DNA of 64,000 bases, taken from assembly GCA_038239305.1 (NCBI GenBank), contig JBBSEW010000006.1, positions 48,195 to 112,194 on the forward strand, read 5' to 3'. Below, piece by piece: positions 43,162-52,488 of the stretch. Origin of the DNA: JALYUA01 sp038239305 (GTDB lineage: Bacteria > Acidobacteriota > Thermoanaerobaculia > UBA5066 > Gp7-AA6). The notes under the pieces are model-generated. The model did no database searches. It had not been told where the DNA came from and worked only from the letters and a program-made list of their open reading frames with translations. The position numbers were made by a program, and so were the translations under genes. Every line of letters starts with the position of its first letter. Positions within the stretch are counted from its first letter, which is position 1.

Positions 43162-43203
43162 CCCTCGCCCGGACCCTCTCCCGTCGGGAGAGGGGGAATG
43201 CTC
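43162..43203. repeat. Repeat family D, copy 2
   Basis: CGCCCGGACCCTCTCCCGTC and GGGAGAGGGGGAATG; CCCTCTCCCG pairs with CGGGAGAGGG. Confidence 0.7.
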
Positions 43204-43230
43204 CCCTCTTACCAGGCCGGCGGAAACAGT

Positions 43231-43425
43231 CGCACGCGACGGGAGGAGTCTCCTGACCGAAGGGAAGGAGGAGCCTCCCGTCGCGGGAGCCGGAGCACGC
43301 CACTCTCCGCTCTGTCGAGGCCGCATCCGGCCGAGCCGAGCAACTCTTAACCGCACAATTCCTCCGCGCCCCGCGACAAACTCTAAGCGGCTATAAAACA
43401 GCGCGGCGCAGGCGACGGTAAAGAG
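43231..43425. repeat. Repeat family A, copy 4 (compensated stem)
   Basis: CGCGACGGGAGG pairs with CCTCCCGTCGCG. Relative to copies 1, 3 and 5 both arms changed (A to G on the left, T to C on the right) so the 12-bp stem is kept. The mini-hairpin GAGGCCGCATCCGGCCGAG and a GCGGCGCAGGCGACG tail are present. Confidence 0.8.
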
Positions 43426-43585
43426 GAGGCCCGGCTGTCAGTCGCCGGGCCCGAGGAAGGAAGGTATTGCGTGCTGCCTTCTATAACGGGCTCCGTCGGC
43501 GATACATTTCCGAGTCGCAATAAATGTCTAAACCGCTTGCGATCAACACTTTATGGTGCCAGGACCGGATCTCCAGGTCCGGCGC

Positions 43586-45085
43586 TCATTTCGGAAGGAT
43601 CCGGTACTCCTCCGGGCCGAGGTTTTCGTCGGGGAGGAACTCGAGATCGACGCCGAGCTTCTGCTGGACGTCCTCGAACAGTGTCCGATCCTCCTCGCCG
43701 AGCAGTCGGGCGAGCGACGGGGGGACGCGGATGCGCACGGTGTCGCCCGGATCGAACAGGACGGGCGGCCGGAGGAGATCGCGGCGCAGGTCGAGCGCCA
43801 GCGTGACGTCGGAGCGGACGCGGCCGCCACCCGCGCAACACGGACAGGGACGGGTCAGCACTTTTTCGAGGTTGCCGCGCGAGCGCTGACGGGTGACCTC
43901 GACGAGGCCGAAGTCCGAGAGCTGCAGGAGCCGGGTCCGGGCGCGGTCCGACGCGAGCTCGGCGCCGAGTCGCTCGACGACTTCCTGGCGATGGGCCGCA
44001 TCGCTCATGTCGATGAAATCGATGACCAGCAGCCCGCCGAGATCGCGCAGCCGCATCTGGCGGGCGATCTCCGGAACCGCTTCGAGGTTCGCGGCAAAAA
44101 CGGTCTCCTCGAGCCCATCCTTCCCGACGAACTTTCCGGTATTCACGTCGATGGCGACGAGCGCCTCCGTCTGCTGGATGACGATCGAGCCGCCGGAGGG
44201 AAGCTCCACATGGCTCTTCAGCGCGCGCTCGATCTCCGCCTCGACTCCGAACGCCTCGAAAAGGGAAGGCTCCTGATCCCAGAGATCGATGTTCTTGGCG
44301 AGCAGCGGCGCCACCGCCAGAAGAAACTCCCTCAGCCGGGCGGCCGTGGACTCGTCGTCCACGCGAATCGCGGAGAAGTCCTTCGAAACGAGATCCCGCA
44401 CGATCCGAAGAGCGAGGTCGAGCTCGCGGTGGAGCAGCGAGGGCGCGCTCGAGCGTTCTCCCTGGCGGACGATCCGCGCCGCGAGATCCGTGAGGTATCG
44501 GTGATCGGCCTCGAGCTCCGGCGCTCCGGCACCGAGCGCCGCGGTTCGGGCGATCAGTCCGCCTCCGGCCGGGAGCGCTTCCATCAGGGCCCGCAGCCTC
44601 GCCCTCTCGTCTTCATCGGAAATGCGTCGAGACACACCGATCTCGTGCGCCGACGGCAGGTACACCAGCGTCCGCCCGGGAAGGGACAGTCCGGCGGTGA
44701 CTCGAGGGCCCTTGCCGGCCATCGGGTCCTTGGTCACCTGGACGACGATCTCCTGGCCCTCCTTGACGAGGTCGTCGATCCGAGGCCGGTTGTCGGAGTC
44801 GCGATCGCCCGCCTTTCCGTGCCGGACCGCGGTGTCGTCCGTTTCCTCGTCGACGGAAGGCGGCAGCGCGTCCTCGACGTAGAGAAATGCGTCGCGATCG
44901 AGGCCGATCGACACGAAAGCCGCCTGCATCCCCGGCAGAACGCGATGCACGCGTCCGAGGTAGACGTTCCCGACCAGCCCCCGATGTCCCCGACGCTCGT
45001 GAAAGACCTCGACGACGCGCCCGTCCTCGATCAACGCCACGCGCGTTTCCGGCGGCGTCACCGAGATCAGCAGCTCGGTCTTCAC
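43586..45085 (-). CDS. rng: Ribonuclease E/G family endoribonuclease (RNase G)
   Basis: Single-strand-specific endoribonuclease of 499 aa that processes rRNA and starts mRNA decay. The S1-like domain is at 25-130 (GNVYLGRVHRVLPGMQAAFV) and the catalytic RNase domain at 250-420 with VAIDVNTGKFVGKDGLEETV (catalytic Asp) and LRDLGGLLVIDFIDM (second Asp). The zinc-link is CPCCAGGGRV. There is no long C-terminal scaffold, so it is RNase G-like. The start is GTG 45085, which overlaps the rodA stop (GTGA); the frame open to 45634 is shadow. Last gene of the shape operon, as in many bacteria where rng follows mre genes. Confidence 0.95.
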   Translation of the reverse strand: MKTELLISVTPPETRVALIEDGRVVEVFHERRGHRGLVGNVYLGRVHRVLPGMQAAFVSIGLDRDAFLYVEDALPPSVDEETDDTAVRHGKAGDRDSDNRPRIDDLVKEGQEIVVQVTKDPMAGKGPRVTAGLSLPGRTLVYLPSAHEIGVSRRISDEDERARLRALMEALPAGGGLIARTAALGAGAPELEADHRYLTDLAARIVRQGERSSAPSLLHRELDLALRIVRDLVSKDFSAIRVDDESTAARLREFLLAVAPLLAKNIDLWDQEPSLFEAFGVEAEIERALKSHVELPSGGSIVIQQTEALVAIDVNTGKFVGKDGLEETVFAANLEAVPEIARQMRLRDLGGLLVIDFIDMSDAAHRQEVVERLGAELASDRARTRLLQLSDFGLVEVTRQRSRGNLEKVLTRPCPCCAGGGRVRSDVTLALDLRRDLLRPPVLFDPGDTVRIRVPPSLARLLGEEDRTLFEDVQQKLGVDLEFLPDENLGPEEYRILPK

Positions 45086-46179
45086 GCGTTCGCGAACCGG
45101 CGGTAGTGCACTCCGAGGATCAACCCGATCGACAGAAACGTCGTCGCCACGGAGGAGCCTCCGTAGGAGACGAGCGGCAACGGGATTCCGGTCGTCGGCA
45201 GCAATCCGATCATCATCGAGGCGTTCACGGTTACCGAAAAGAAGATCACGCTCGCGAGACCGAGGATCAGGAAGACGCCGCCTCGGTCGCGCGCGACGCC
45301 GGCGAGCCGCAACGCGCGGAGCACGAGCGTCGCGAAGAGGCCCATGACGAAAATCACGCCCAGGAATCCCCACTCCTCCGCGACCGACGCGAAGATGAAA
45401 TCGGTGTGCGGCGTCGGGAGAAATCGCAGCTGGCTCTGCGTGCCGGCGCGGAATCCCTTCCCGGAAAAACCTCCGGACCCGACCGCGATCTTCGACTGGC
45501 GAACCTGGTATCCCGCCTTCAGCACGTCCTGGTCCGGATTGAAGAACGTCGAGATGCGTTGCTTCTGATAGTCCTTGAGAAAGAACCAGGCACCTCCCGC
45601 GCACACGACGACAACGAGCACGATCGCCACCCATCCTTTGAAGGGAAGGCCTCCGAAGAAAAGCCCGATCCCCAGAAGCGGCAGGAACGTGAGAGCCAGC
45701 CCGAGGTCGGGCTGAAGGAAAACGAGCAGAAAGGGGATCCCTACGATCGCGCCGAGCTTGACGAACGCGGTGAGGCGCAGCCGACCATCGTCCTCATTTT
45801 CGAAGAGATACGCGACCAGGAGTGCCGTCGTGATCTTCGCGAGCTCCGCGGGCTGAAACTGGAACGAGCCGAACCGGATCCACGACTTCACGTTCTGGAT
45901 CCGCTGGCCGAAAAAGAGAAGATGGACGAGAGGCACGAGGGAAGCGCAGTAGAGCGGAAACGAGATCTTCAGCAGGGTGCGATAGTCGAACAGCACGGCG
46001 GCCACCAGGCCTCCGAGACCGACGGCGACCCAGAGGGCCTGACGCGTCGCGAGCCCGGACAGGCGGCCGCCCGACGTCGTCGAGGCGACGAAGAGGATCC
46101 CCAGGAGTGCGAGGGACACGGCGCATCCCAGGATCACGAGGTCGAGACGGCGCGGAACCGCGGCCACGCGGCCGATCAT
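45082..46179 (-). CDS. rodA: Rod-shape SEDS peptidoglycan polymerase RodA
   Basis: A 365-aa membrane protein with about ten TM segments. SEDS motifs include RFGSFQFQPAELAKI, FLQPDLGLALTFLPLLGIG, SKIAVGSGGFSGKGFRAG, HTDFIFASVAEEWGFLG and GIPLPLVSYGGSSVATTFLS. It polymerises glycan strands in the rod complex with the class B penicillin-binding protein coded just upstream (mrdA, ATGA overlap). It is translationally coupled to rng downstream by GTGA. Confidence 0.95.
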   Translation of the reverse strand: MIGRVAAVPRRLDLVILGCAVSLALLGILFVASTTSGGRLSGLATRQALWVAVGLGGLVAAVLFDYRTLLKISFPLYCASLVPLVHLLFFGQRIQNVKSWIRFGSFQFQPAELAKITTALLVAYLFENEDDGRLRLTAFVKLGAIVGIPFLLVFLQPDLGLALTFLPLLGIGLFFGGLPFKGWVAIVLVVVVCAGGAWFFLKDYQKQRISTFFNPDQDVLKAGYQVRQSKIAVGSGGFSGKGFRAGTQSQLRFLPTPHTDFIFASVAEEWGFLGVIFVMGLFATLVLRALRLAGVARDRGGVFLILGLASVIFFSVTVNASMMIGLLPTTGIPLPLVSYGGSSVATTFLSIGLILGVHYRRFANA

Positions 46180-48110
46180 CGCGCGTTCCCGGCAGGCGCC
46201 GGTTTTCGGGAGACGGTGACGAAGTCCGTTCCCATGGACGGCGCCTGGACACGCATCTGGGGAGGGACCGGCGCGGCCGGCGTCGCGGGCGCAGGCGTGG
46301 GGCTGAGCGGGATTCCGAACTTCCTGGCGAACAGGAGGCGCCCCAGAGGCGCGGCTGCCAGGTTTCCGTGCCCGCCGTTTTCAACGAACACCGCGACGAC
46401 GATCTGCGGATTGACGAGAGGAGCGAAACCCACGAACCAGGCGTGGTCGGCCAGCTTTTTCCGGTCCGCGCCCGCCCGGATTGTCGATTCGTGGCCGATC
46501 ACCTGGACTGTGCCGGTCTTGCCTCCGGAATCGAGCCCGGGCACGCGCGATCCGTACGCGGTCCCTCCGGCCTCGTTCATGACGGCCCACATCCCGTTCT
46601 TCACGATCTCGAGCTTGTCGGCAGAAATCTCCATCCCCGTGTGCGTCTCCGACTTGTAGCGCAGCCGCTGGCCGCTGTGGGGCTCCTGGGACGCCAGAAA
46701 CAGATGCGGAGTCGGAAGCCGCCCATCCTCTATCAGGGCGGAGAGCGCTCTCGCCTCCTGCATCGCCGTGACGAGCACCGGACCCTGACCGATCGATACG
46801 GAGATCGTCTCGCTCGGATACCAGCGCGCGCGACGTTTCTGCACGGCCCACTCTTCGGACGGCACCAGCCCGTTCTTCTCGTACGGGAGGTCGACGCCGG
46901 TCACACTTCCGAAACCGAACGCGCGCGCGATCTCCGCGATGCGCTCGATGCCGAGCCGACGCCCGAGGTTGTAGAAGTAGACGTCGCACGACATCTTGAT
47001 CGCGTTCCGAAGGTTGACAGTGCCGTGGCCACCCTTCTTGTGACACCGGAAGGTGCGGCCGTAGAAGGTCGCGTATCCGGGACAGAAGACGGTCTGCTCG
47101 GGATCGACGAGGCCCATCGCGAGCGCGCCGTAGGCCAGAAAGACCTTGAAGGTCGAGCCCGGCGAGAAGGCGTTCTGGATCGCCCGGTTCTGGAGAGGGT
47201 GATCTCCATCCGTCAGGAGACCATTCCACTCTTTCGCGCTCACGCGCCGCGTAAACCAGTTCGGGTCGTACGAGGGCGACGAGACGAGCGCCAGGATCTC
47301 TCCGGTTCGGGGATCGAGAGCGACGGCCGTACCGACCTTGTCTTTGAAGTAGTCCTCCGCGACCTGCTGCAACCCGAGATCCAGAGTCACGAAGAGGTTC
47401 TGTCCCGGGCGCGCTTCGACGCGGCGCTCCTCCGCCATTTCGCGGCCATGGGAGTCCACGATGATCCGGCGTTCGCCGTTCACGCCGGCCAGCAGCCCCT
47501 CGTAAGCGCCCTCGATTCCCTTCTGCCCGATCCAGTCCCCCAGACGATATCCATTTTCCACGGCCTTGACCTGCTCGAGGCTCGCCTCCGACAGGTACCC
47601 GAGCACGTGGGCGGCCGACGGGCCGTGCGTGTAGAGCCGCCTCTGCGACACCGTGATCGCGAACTCGGGATGCTCGGGCGCGCGCGCCTCGATCGACGCG
47701 ACCTCGTCGATCCCGAGGTTCTCCGCGATCGCGATCGGGAGGAATTCGGGATCCTTCAAGCCGCGATCGACGCGCGCCTTCACGACTTCTCGCGGAAGCT
47801 TCAGGACATCGGATGCCAGGTCGATCGACGAGGCGAGGTTCTTCGCCTCTTTGCGGTACAGGTGCAGCGTATAGGCGGGCTCGTTGTCCACGAGCATGGC
47901 GCCATTGCGGTCGAGAACGTATCCGCGCGGCGCGTTGATCCGCACGGAACGAATACGGTTGTTCTCCGAGAGCGTGAAGTAGTAGTCCCCTCGGACGATC
48001 TGGACATACCAGTACGAGGTCGCCAGGATGGCGAACACGATCCCGACCGCCACGCGGGCCGCCTCCATGCGGCGGTTCAAAGCCGTCCGGTTCTCGCGGA
48101 CTTTCAGCAC
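46176..48110 (-). CDS. mrdA: Penicillin-binding protein 2 (peptidoglycan transpeptidase)
   Basis: A 644-aa class B PBP. One TM anchor at about 22-42 (VAVGIVFAILATSYWYVQIV), a dimerisation domain to about 200, and a transpeptidase domain from about 240. The active-site Ser is in FSPGSTFKVFLAYG (SxxK), the SxN-type motif is MSCD (Cys in place of the usual Asn order), and KTG is in SGGKTGTVQV. The C-terminal 40 residues are Ala/Pro-rich. It crosslinks wall during elongation with RodA. It starts 54 nt after mreD and overlaps rodA by 4 nt. Confidence 0.94.
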   Translation of the reverse strand: MLKVRENRTALNRRMEAARVAVGIVFAILATSYWYVQIVRGDYYFTLSENNRIRSVRINAPRGYVLDRNGAMLVDNEPAYTLHLYRKEAKNLASSIDLASDVLKLPREVVKARVDRGLKDPEFLPIAIAENLGIDEVASIEARAPEHPEFAITVSQRRLYTHGPSAAHVLGYLSEASLEQVKAVENGYRLGDWIGQKGIEGAYEGLLAGVNGERRIIVDSHGREMAEERRVEARPGQNLFVTLDLGLQQVAEDYFKDKVGTAVALDPRTGEILALVSSPSYDPNWFTRRVSAKEWNGLLTDGDHPLQNRAIQNAFSPGSTFKVFLAYGALAMGLVDPEQTVFCPGYATFYGRTFRCHKKGGHGTVNLRNAIKMSCDVYFYNLGRRLGIERIAEIARAFGFGSVTGVDLPYEKNGLVPSEEWAVQKRRARWYPSETISVSIGQGPVLVTAMQEARALSALIEDGRLPTPHLFLASQEPHSGQRLRYKSETHTGMEISADKLEIVKNGMWAVMNEAGGTAYGSRVPGLDSGGKTGTVQVIGHESTIRAGADRKKLADHAWFVGFAPLVNPQIVVAVFVENGGHGNLAAAPLGRLLFARKFGIPLSPTPAPATPAAPVPPQMRVQAPSMGTDFVTVSRKPAPAGNAR

Positions 48111-48164
48111 GATCGATCTTTCCGAACGCCTGTTTTCATCGGATGCTCATGTGCCTCTTCGTCC

Positions 48165-48668
48165 TCATCGCAGCCTCCGCAGCCGCCGCCTCTCCCACCA
48201 CTCGCGCCATGGGAACGTGCGGGCGGCTTCGAAGATTGCGCCCGTGCATCCCGTCGCCACCGCGCGCCAGAGGGACTCGCGCGAGTACAGTACAAAGGGA
48301 GCCTGTAAGAGGAGCGCCGCGAGCCCTCCCACGATGGCGTCGTTGGCGAGAGATGCCGCGGCCAGCGCCAGGGCCACGGCCCAGACGCCCCCGAACATCA
48401 CCCGCAGGGACAGCAGCGCCAGGATGTATCCGAGCGCCGCCTTCGCGAACGCGTTCATACCGAGAAGATCGCTCGAGAGGGCGTCCTCGAGAAGACCCAT
48501 CCCTCCGCCGACGAGGACCGCCGCAACGGAGTCTCCCCCCCTCGCCACGATCGCCGTCGCGATCAGGAACGCGTCGATCGGCCAGATACCGCGATGCCGG
48601 GAGCTCCCCAGCAGGAACTGCACCGCCGTCGCCGCGACCAGAAGCACGGCGACTCTCTTCCACTTCAC
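48165..48668 (-). CDS. mreD: Rod-shape protein MreD
   Basis: Inner-membrane protein of 167 aa with five to six TM segments (VAVLLVAATAVQFLLG, IDAFLIATAIVARG, VAAVLVGGGMGLLEDALSS, GYILALLSLRVMFGG, VALALAAASLANDAIVGG). GLLEDALSSDLLGMNAFAKA is the recognisable MreD patch. Its ATG overlaps the mreC stop by 4 nt. It is part of the elongasome scaffold. Sequence is weakly conserved in this family, so identity also rests on context between mreC and mrdA. Confidence 0.9.
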   Translation of the reverse strand: MKWKRVAVLLVAATAVQFLLGSSRHRGIWPIDAFLIATAIVARGGDSVAAVLVGGGMGLLEDALSSDLLGMNAFAKAALGYILALLSLRVMFGGVWAVALALAAASLANDAIVGGLAALLLQAPFVLYSRESLWRAVATGCTGAIFEAARTFPWREWWERRRLRRLR

Positions 48669-49549
48669 GGCGTGACACTCCGCGCTCCTCCCGGGCTCTC
48701 CGTCACGGCCGGCGAGGGCGCCAGAACGAGCACATCCGTCAGTTGAGAAAAAGGGACCGAAGGGGTGACTCGGATGTCCAGAAACAGGCTGCCGGATCGG
48801 GAAACGCTCGCCACGCGGCCGATCGCCACCCCGCGCGGGTAGATCCCGTCGATACCCGCGGATTCGATCGGATCTCCCGCCGCGACGCGGGATGTCGTCG
48901 GTATGTTGTTCAACCGCAGCCCGCCGTGGCCGTCGCCCTTCACGACACCGGTTTCTCCGGTCCGCGAGATCCGCGCTCCAGCGGCCGCGGACGCGTCCAC
49001 GAGAAGCTGGGCGCGCGACACGTTTCGGCCCACCGACACGACGCGCCCGACGAGGCCCTCCGTCACGGCGATCGGCGAGCCCGTCACGACGCCGGAAGCC
49101 GAGCCCGCACCGATCAACGCGCTCAGCAGTCCCGCGCGATTCTCGACGAGGAGCACGGGCGCGGTTCCGATCACGTTCGGAAGAATGCCGGCGGCGAGCG
49201 CGAGGCGGTGGTCGCGGCCGGACTGCGAGACCTCTGCCCGAAGATGGAAGAGCTCCCGGTCCCGCAGAGCCAGCTCCCGCTTCAACCGCGAATTCTCCGA
49301 GTGAGCCTCGAAAAGATCCCCGACGGAGTCGATCCCCGACGAGACGGCGCGAGAGACGGCGGCGAGCCCTGTTGCGAGAGGGGTGGCCCCGGTGAGAATC
49401 CAGGCCTGCAGAACCGAGCCGCGCCTCCCGCGGGCAGGCGCCTGCGCCGACAGAATCAATACGCAGAACACGAGAGTGGACGCGAGAACGACTCCCCCCC
49501 GGCGCGGCCGAAGGCCGATCACCTCGACGCGAGGGTTCGTGATTCTCAC
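48665..49549 (-). CDS. mreC: Rod-shape protein MreC
   Basis: A 294-aa protein. One N-terminal TM segment (about 19-36) leads to a coiled coil at 72-108 (EAHSENSRLKRELALRDREL) and the paired beta-barrel domain to the end (RDHRLALAAGILPNVIGTAP, VGRVVSVGRNVSRAQLLVDA, AGDPIESAGIDGIYPRGVAI). It is a periplasmic scaffold that bundles in the rod complex. The start at 49549 (ATG) leaves 65 nt to mreB. The 3' end overlaps mreD. Confidence 0.94.
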   Translation of the reverse strand: MRITNPRVEVIGLRPRRGGVVLASTLVFCVLILSAQAPARGRRGSVLQAWILTGATPLATGLAAVSRAVSSGIDSVGDLFEAHSENSRLKRELALRDRELFHLRAEVSQSGRDHRLALAAGILPNVIGTAPVLLVENRAGLLSALIGAGSASGVVTGSPIAVTEGLVGRVVSVGRNVSRAQLLVDASAAAGARISRTGETGVVKGDGHGGLRLNNIPTTSRVAAGDPIESAGIDGIYPRGVAIGRVASVSRSGSLFLDIRVTPSVPFSQLTDVLVLAPSPAVTESPGGARSVTP

Positions 49550-49614
49550 GCGAAAGGACAGAGGCTCGAACCGGCCGCTTCGATTTTCTGTTTCCGGGTC
49601 ACATTTGCCTGAAT

Positions 49615-50640
49615 TCAGGTGATGCTGATTTTTCGAAGCAGATCCATGTCCGTCAGCATCGCGCCGGTTCCGAGCACGACGGACGCGAGCGGATCTTCCG
49701 CATACGAAATCGGCAGACCCGTCTCTTCGCGAAGACGGCGATCCAGGTTCCGCAGCAGGGAGCCGCCGCCGGTGATGATGATGCCCTTGTCCATGATGTC
49801 CGCCGAGAGCTCCGGCGGAGTCCGCTCGAGCGCCACGCGAACGCTCTCGACGATGGCGGCAACGACTTCCGACAACGCCTCGCGGACTTCCTCGTCCGTC
49901 AGCGTGAGGGTCTTCGGGACGCCCTCGACGAGATCACGCCCCTTGATGTCCATGGTGAGCGGCTGATCGAGAGGATGGGCCGAGCCGATCTCGATCTTGA
50001 TCTGCTCCGCGGTGCGCTCGCCGATCAGGAGGTTGTACTTGCGCTTGACGTACTGGATGATCGCCTCGTCCATCTCGTTCGAAGCGATCCGCACGGAACG
50101 GCTGTACACGATGCCGGCAAGCGAGATGACGGCGACGTCGGTCGTCCCGCCGCCGATATCGACGATCATGTTCCCGGCCGGCTCCGTGATCGGCAGGCCG
50201 GATCCGATCGCCGCCGCCATGGCCTGCTCGATGATGAACACTTCGGACGCTCCCGCGCGGAGCGCCGAGTCCTGCACGGCTCGCTTCTCGACCTGCGTGA
50301 TTCCCGAAGGAACCGAGATGACGATGCGCGGCCGCACGAAGAGCGATCGGCCGTGCGCCTTCTTGATGAAGTGATCGAGCATTTTTTCGGTGACTTCGAA
50401 GTCGGCGATGACGCCATCCTTCATCGGGCGGATCGCGACGATGTTGCCCGGCGTCCGGCCGAGCATGTCCTTCGCTTCCGTCCCGACCGCCTCGACGCGG
50501 TTGGTGACGTTGTTCACGGCGACAATCGACGGCTCGCGGACGATGATCCCTTTGCCGCGCGCGAATACGAGCGTGTTCGCGGTGCCGAGGTCGATCGCGA
50601 GATCGTTGGAGAAGATGGAAAAGAGAGATTTGAATGCCAA
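49615..50640 (-). CDS. mreB: Rod-shape-determining actin homologue MreB
   Basis: A 341-aa actin-fold ATPase. Phosphate-1 loop DLGTANTLVFARGKGIIV, phosphate-2 DIGGGTTDVAVISLAG, adenosine loop GIIITGGGSLLRNLD, and the membrane/hydrophobic regions typical of MreB. It forms filaments that guide wall elongation. The gene has a clean ATG after a 116-nt gap from the FecR-domain gene upstream, which contains inverted CGGGAAACGG/CCGTTTCCCG words. It is first of the mreBCD-mrdA-rodA-rng run. Suggests a rod-shaped cell. Confidence 0.97.
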   Translation of the reverse strand: MAFKSLFSIFSNDLAIDLGTANTLVFARGKGIIVREPSIVAVNNVTNRVEAVGTEAKDMLGRTPGNIVAIRPMKDGVIADFEVTEKMLDHFIKKAHGRSLFVRPRIVISVPSGITQVEKRAVQDSALRAGASEVFIIEQAMAAAIGSGLPITEPAGNMIVDIGGGTTDVAVISLAGIVYSRSVRIASNEMDEAIIQYVKRKYNLLIGERTAEQIKIEIGSAHPLDQPLTMDIKGRDLVEGVPKTLTLTDEEVREALSEVVAAIVESVRVALERTPPELSADIMDKGIIITGGGSLLRNLDRRLREETGLPISYAEDPLASVVLGTGAMLTDMDLLRKISIT

Positions 50641-50657
50641 CTAGGGCCTCCGTAAAA

Positions 50658-50742
50658 CGGGAAACGGGAAGCGGGAAACGAAGTCTCGGACACGCGGCGT
50701 TTTCACGCTGCGGGTGTTCCGGCTGCCGTTTTCCGTTTCCCG
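50658..50742 (-). repeat. Inverted repeat in the mreB leader
   Basis: CGGGAAACGG (50658-50667) pairs with CCGTTTCCCG (50733-50742), about 65 nt apart, in a gap rich in CGGGAA(A/G)C words. It could form a long-loop hairpin in the leader of mreB. No T tract. Confidence 0.45.
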
Positions 50743-50756
50743 ACTCCCGGTTGTTC

Positions 50757-52196
50757 TCATAAGGACTCCACGAACACCTTGACCGGCTTCACCGTCTCGT
50801 TGCCCGATGCATCGACGGCCTTGATCACGAGCGTCGCATAGCCCTCGCGGTCGATCGTGATCGTCTTCTTGAAAGAGCCGTCCGATTCGACGTCCGCGGG
50901 CTCCGCGTTCACCGTCACGATCGCGCCCGGATCGGTCTTGCCGAAGATGAGGAACAGATTTCCCATCTGCTGCGGAGCGGACACGACGAGCCGCGGGGGA
51001 AGCGACAGGCCGGACTGCCGCGGCGGCTCCGTCAGCATCTTGAATCGGCGCACGAGACTCCAGTCCGAGGGATGCCCGTCCTGGTTGATCGCGGCGACGC
51101 GCCAGAAATAGGAGCCCTCCCGCGAGACCTTGACGCGCGCGGACGTCTCGACCCGATCGTCGAGATCGACCTCCGTGGCGTCGGGCACGAAGAGCCGCGA
51201 GCGCGAGATCTGGATCCGGTAACGGACCGCCTTCGCGACGACGCTCCACCTGAGCTCGATCTGGTCGCCGGTCTTGAGATCGTAGATCCGGTTGTCGGCC
51301 GGCAGGGCGAGCTGCGGGGATTCCGGCACCAGAACCTTCGCGGAGATGGCGCCGTTGCCCACGCTGGCCGTGACCTCTTCGCGTTCTCCGAGGACGGTTG
51401 TCTCCTTGCCCGTCGACACGGTGGTCCGGCCGCGGAACGTCGTCACCTGGGTCTTGTCCCCCAGGGCGACGTCCATCGAAACGCGCGACAACTTGTCGAT
51501 CGACGCCGTGGCCGCGTCGGTCGAGACCGTGGAGGAAGAGTTCGACGTGTAGACGTTGATCGAGCCCGAAATCATCTTCACCTGGCTGCCGCCCGCGTCG
51601 GCGGACACCGGGCGCCGGACCTCGAACAGGGAGCCCGGTCGGACCGTGTAGAGGGTTCCGTCGGAGAACATGATCTCCGCGGAACCGGTGCGGCCGGTCT
51701 TGATGAAGTCTCCGTCGAAGAGCGCCTGCCGCTGTTTCGCGCCGTCGAAGGAGGAATGTCCAGCCGTCTGCACGGCCACGTCCCCTTCGACGAAGATAAA
51801 CGAGGCGTCGCCGGACTCGTCCGCCGTCGAGCCGCCGAGCGCGCGCCGCGCGTACGACTGCGATTCCACGGCGAGTCGGAACGCTTCGTCGAAGCTTTTT
51901 TTTGAAAACGATTCCTCCGCGCTGCGCAGGTAGTCGCGCGCCTGCGAGACGTTCGATCCGGGCCGGTTCGCGCTCGGCGTGCTCGACGCGCGCGTCAGAA
52001 GGGTCGCGGCGTTCGCGATTTCCGCCCGGGCTTTCTCATCCGGAGAGCGACGGCTCTTCGTGTACACAAAGTAGCCGAGAAACGCGGTCGCCAGTATGAC
52101 GACCGTGAAAATGCCCCACTGGCGCAGCTTCTCGATCGGTATGACGAACCAATCGATATCGCCCCCAACCGGCTGGCTGGGCTTCCGCTTCCGCAT
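50757..52196 (-). CDS. Membrane-anchored FecR-domain protein with Ig/FN3-like C-terminus
   Basis: A 479-aa protein. One TM segment at 28-48 (WGIFTVVILATAFLGYFVYT) with the rest outside. A helical region (60-125) is followed by a FecR-type domain (about 130-270: FVEGDVAVQTAG, IKTGRTGSAEIMFSDGTLYT, SRVSMDVALGDKTQV). A region read as FN3/Ig-like lies at 285-479 (IELRWSVVAKAVRYRIQI, GSYFWRVAAINQDGHPSDWS, DREGYATLVIKAVDASGNET). It is not a TonB/sigma-linked FecR regulator because there is no ECF sigma gene next to it; more likely it binds wall or envelope polymers. GGAGGTTT precedes the ATG. Upstream of mreB on the same strand, so possibly coexpressed with the shape genes. Confidence 0.8.
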   Translation of the reverse strand: MRKRKPSQPVGGDIDWFVIPIEKLRQWGIFTVVILATAFLGYFVYTKSRRSPDEKARAEIANAATLLTRASSTPSANRPGSNVSQARDYLRSAEESFSKKSFDEAFRLAVESQSYARRALGGSTADESGDASFIFVEGDVAVQTAGHSSFDGAKQRQALFDGDFIKTGRTGSAEIMFSDGTLYTVRPGSLFEVRRPVSADAGGSQVKMISGSINVYTSNSSSTVSTDAATASIDKLSRVSMDVALGDKTQVTTFRGRTTVSTGKETTVLGEREEVTASVGNGAISAKVLVPESPQLALPADNRIYDLKTGDQIELRWSVVAKAVRYRIQISRSRLFVPDATEVDLDDRVETSARVKVSREGSYFWRVAAINQDGHPSDWSLVRRFKMLTEPPRQSGLSLPPRLVVSAPQQMGNLFLIFGKTDPGAIVTVNAEPADVESDGSFKKTITIDREGYATLVIKAVDASGNETVKPVKVFVESL

Positions 52197-52229
52197 AAAC
52201 CTCCGGATTTGCGAGACTTAACCGGATTC

Positions 52230-52258
52230 CTTATAACACGACGGGCCGGTTCTCGAAA
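52230..52258 (-). promoter_or_regulatory. Candidate promoter of the FecR-domain gene
   Basis: On the minus strand TTTCGA (-35-like, 3 of 6) and TATAAG (-10-like, 5 of 6) are 17 nt apart, followed about 20 nt later by the ribosome binding site GGAGG of the gene at 52196. Confidence 0.3.
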
Positions 52259-52488
52259 GACCGCAAGGCGGGCGATCGAGCCGGGAAACGACCGTCGGAG
52301 CTTTCTCCCGGGAATCCAAGACGCTTCTCGGGACTTACGACCGGCGATGGCGGTCTTCGGCATCTTCGGCGCACGAGAGGCCGGTGCGCGCGTGCCGGGC
52401 CCGGGTGCCGCGAGAACACCGGTCCGGATCGCTGTATAGCTGTATAGTCGCCCGTTCTCAATAATCGCGACCGACGGAGGGGTTCCGG

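Larger units (their letters stand above)
42819..43585. other. Repeat-filled gap between ligase and RNase G genes
   Basis: 767 bp between convergent genes. It holds, in order, family C, B, C, B, C, D and A elements (listed separately). The two C-B halves (42847-42960 and 43000-43110) are near-duplicates, both containing GGATCGG(C/G)...GGCCTTGTTGTTCGAATCTC. After the A element, 43431-43585 shows no recognisable feature. Confidence 0.75.
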
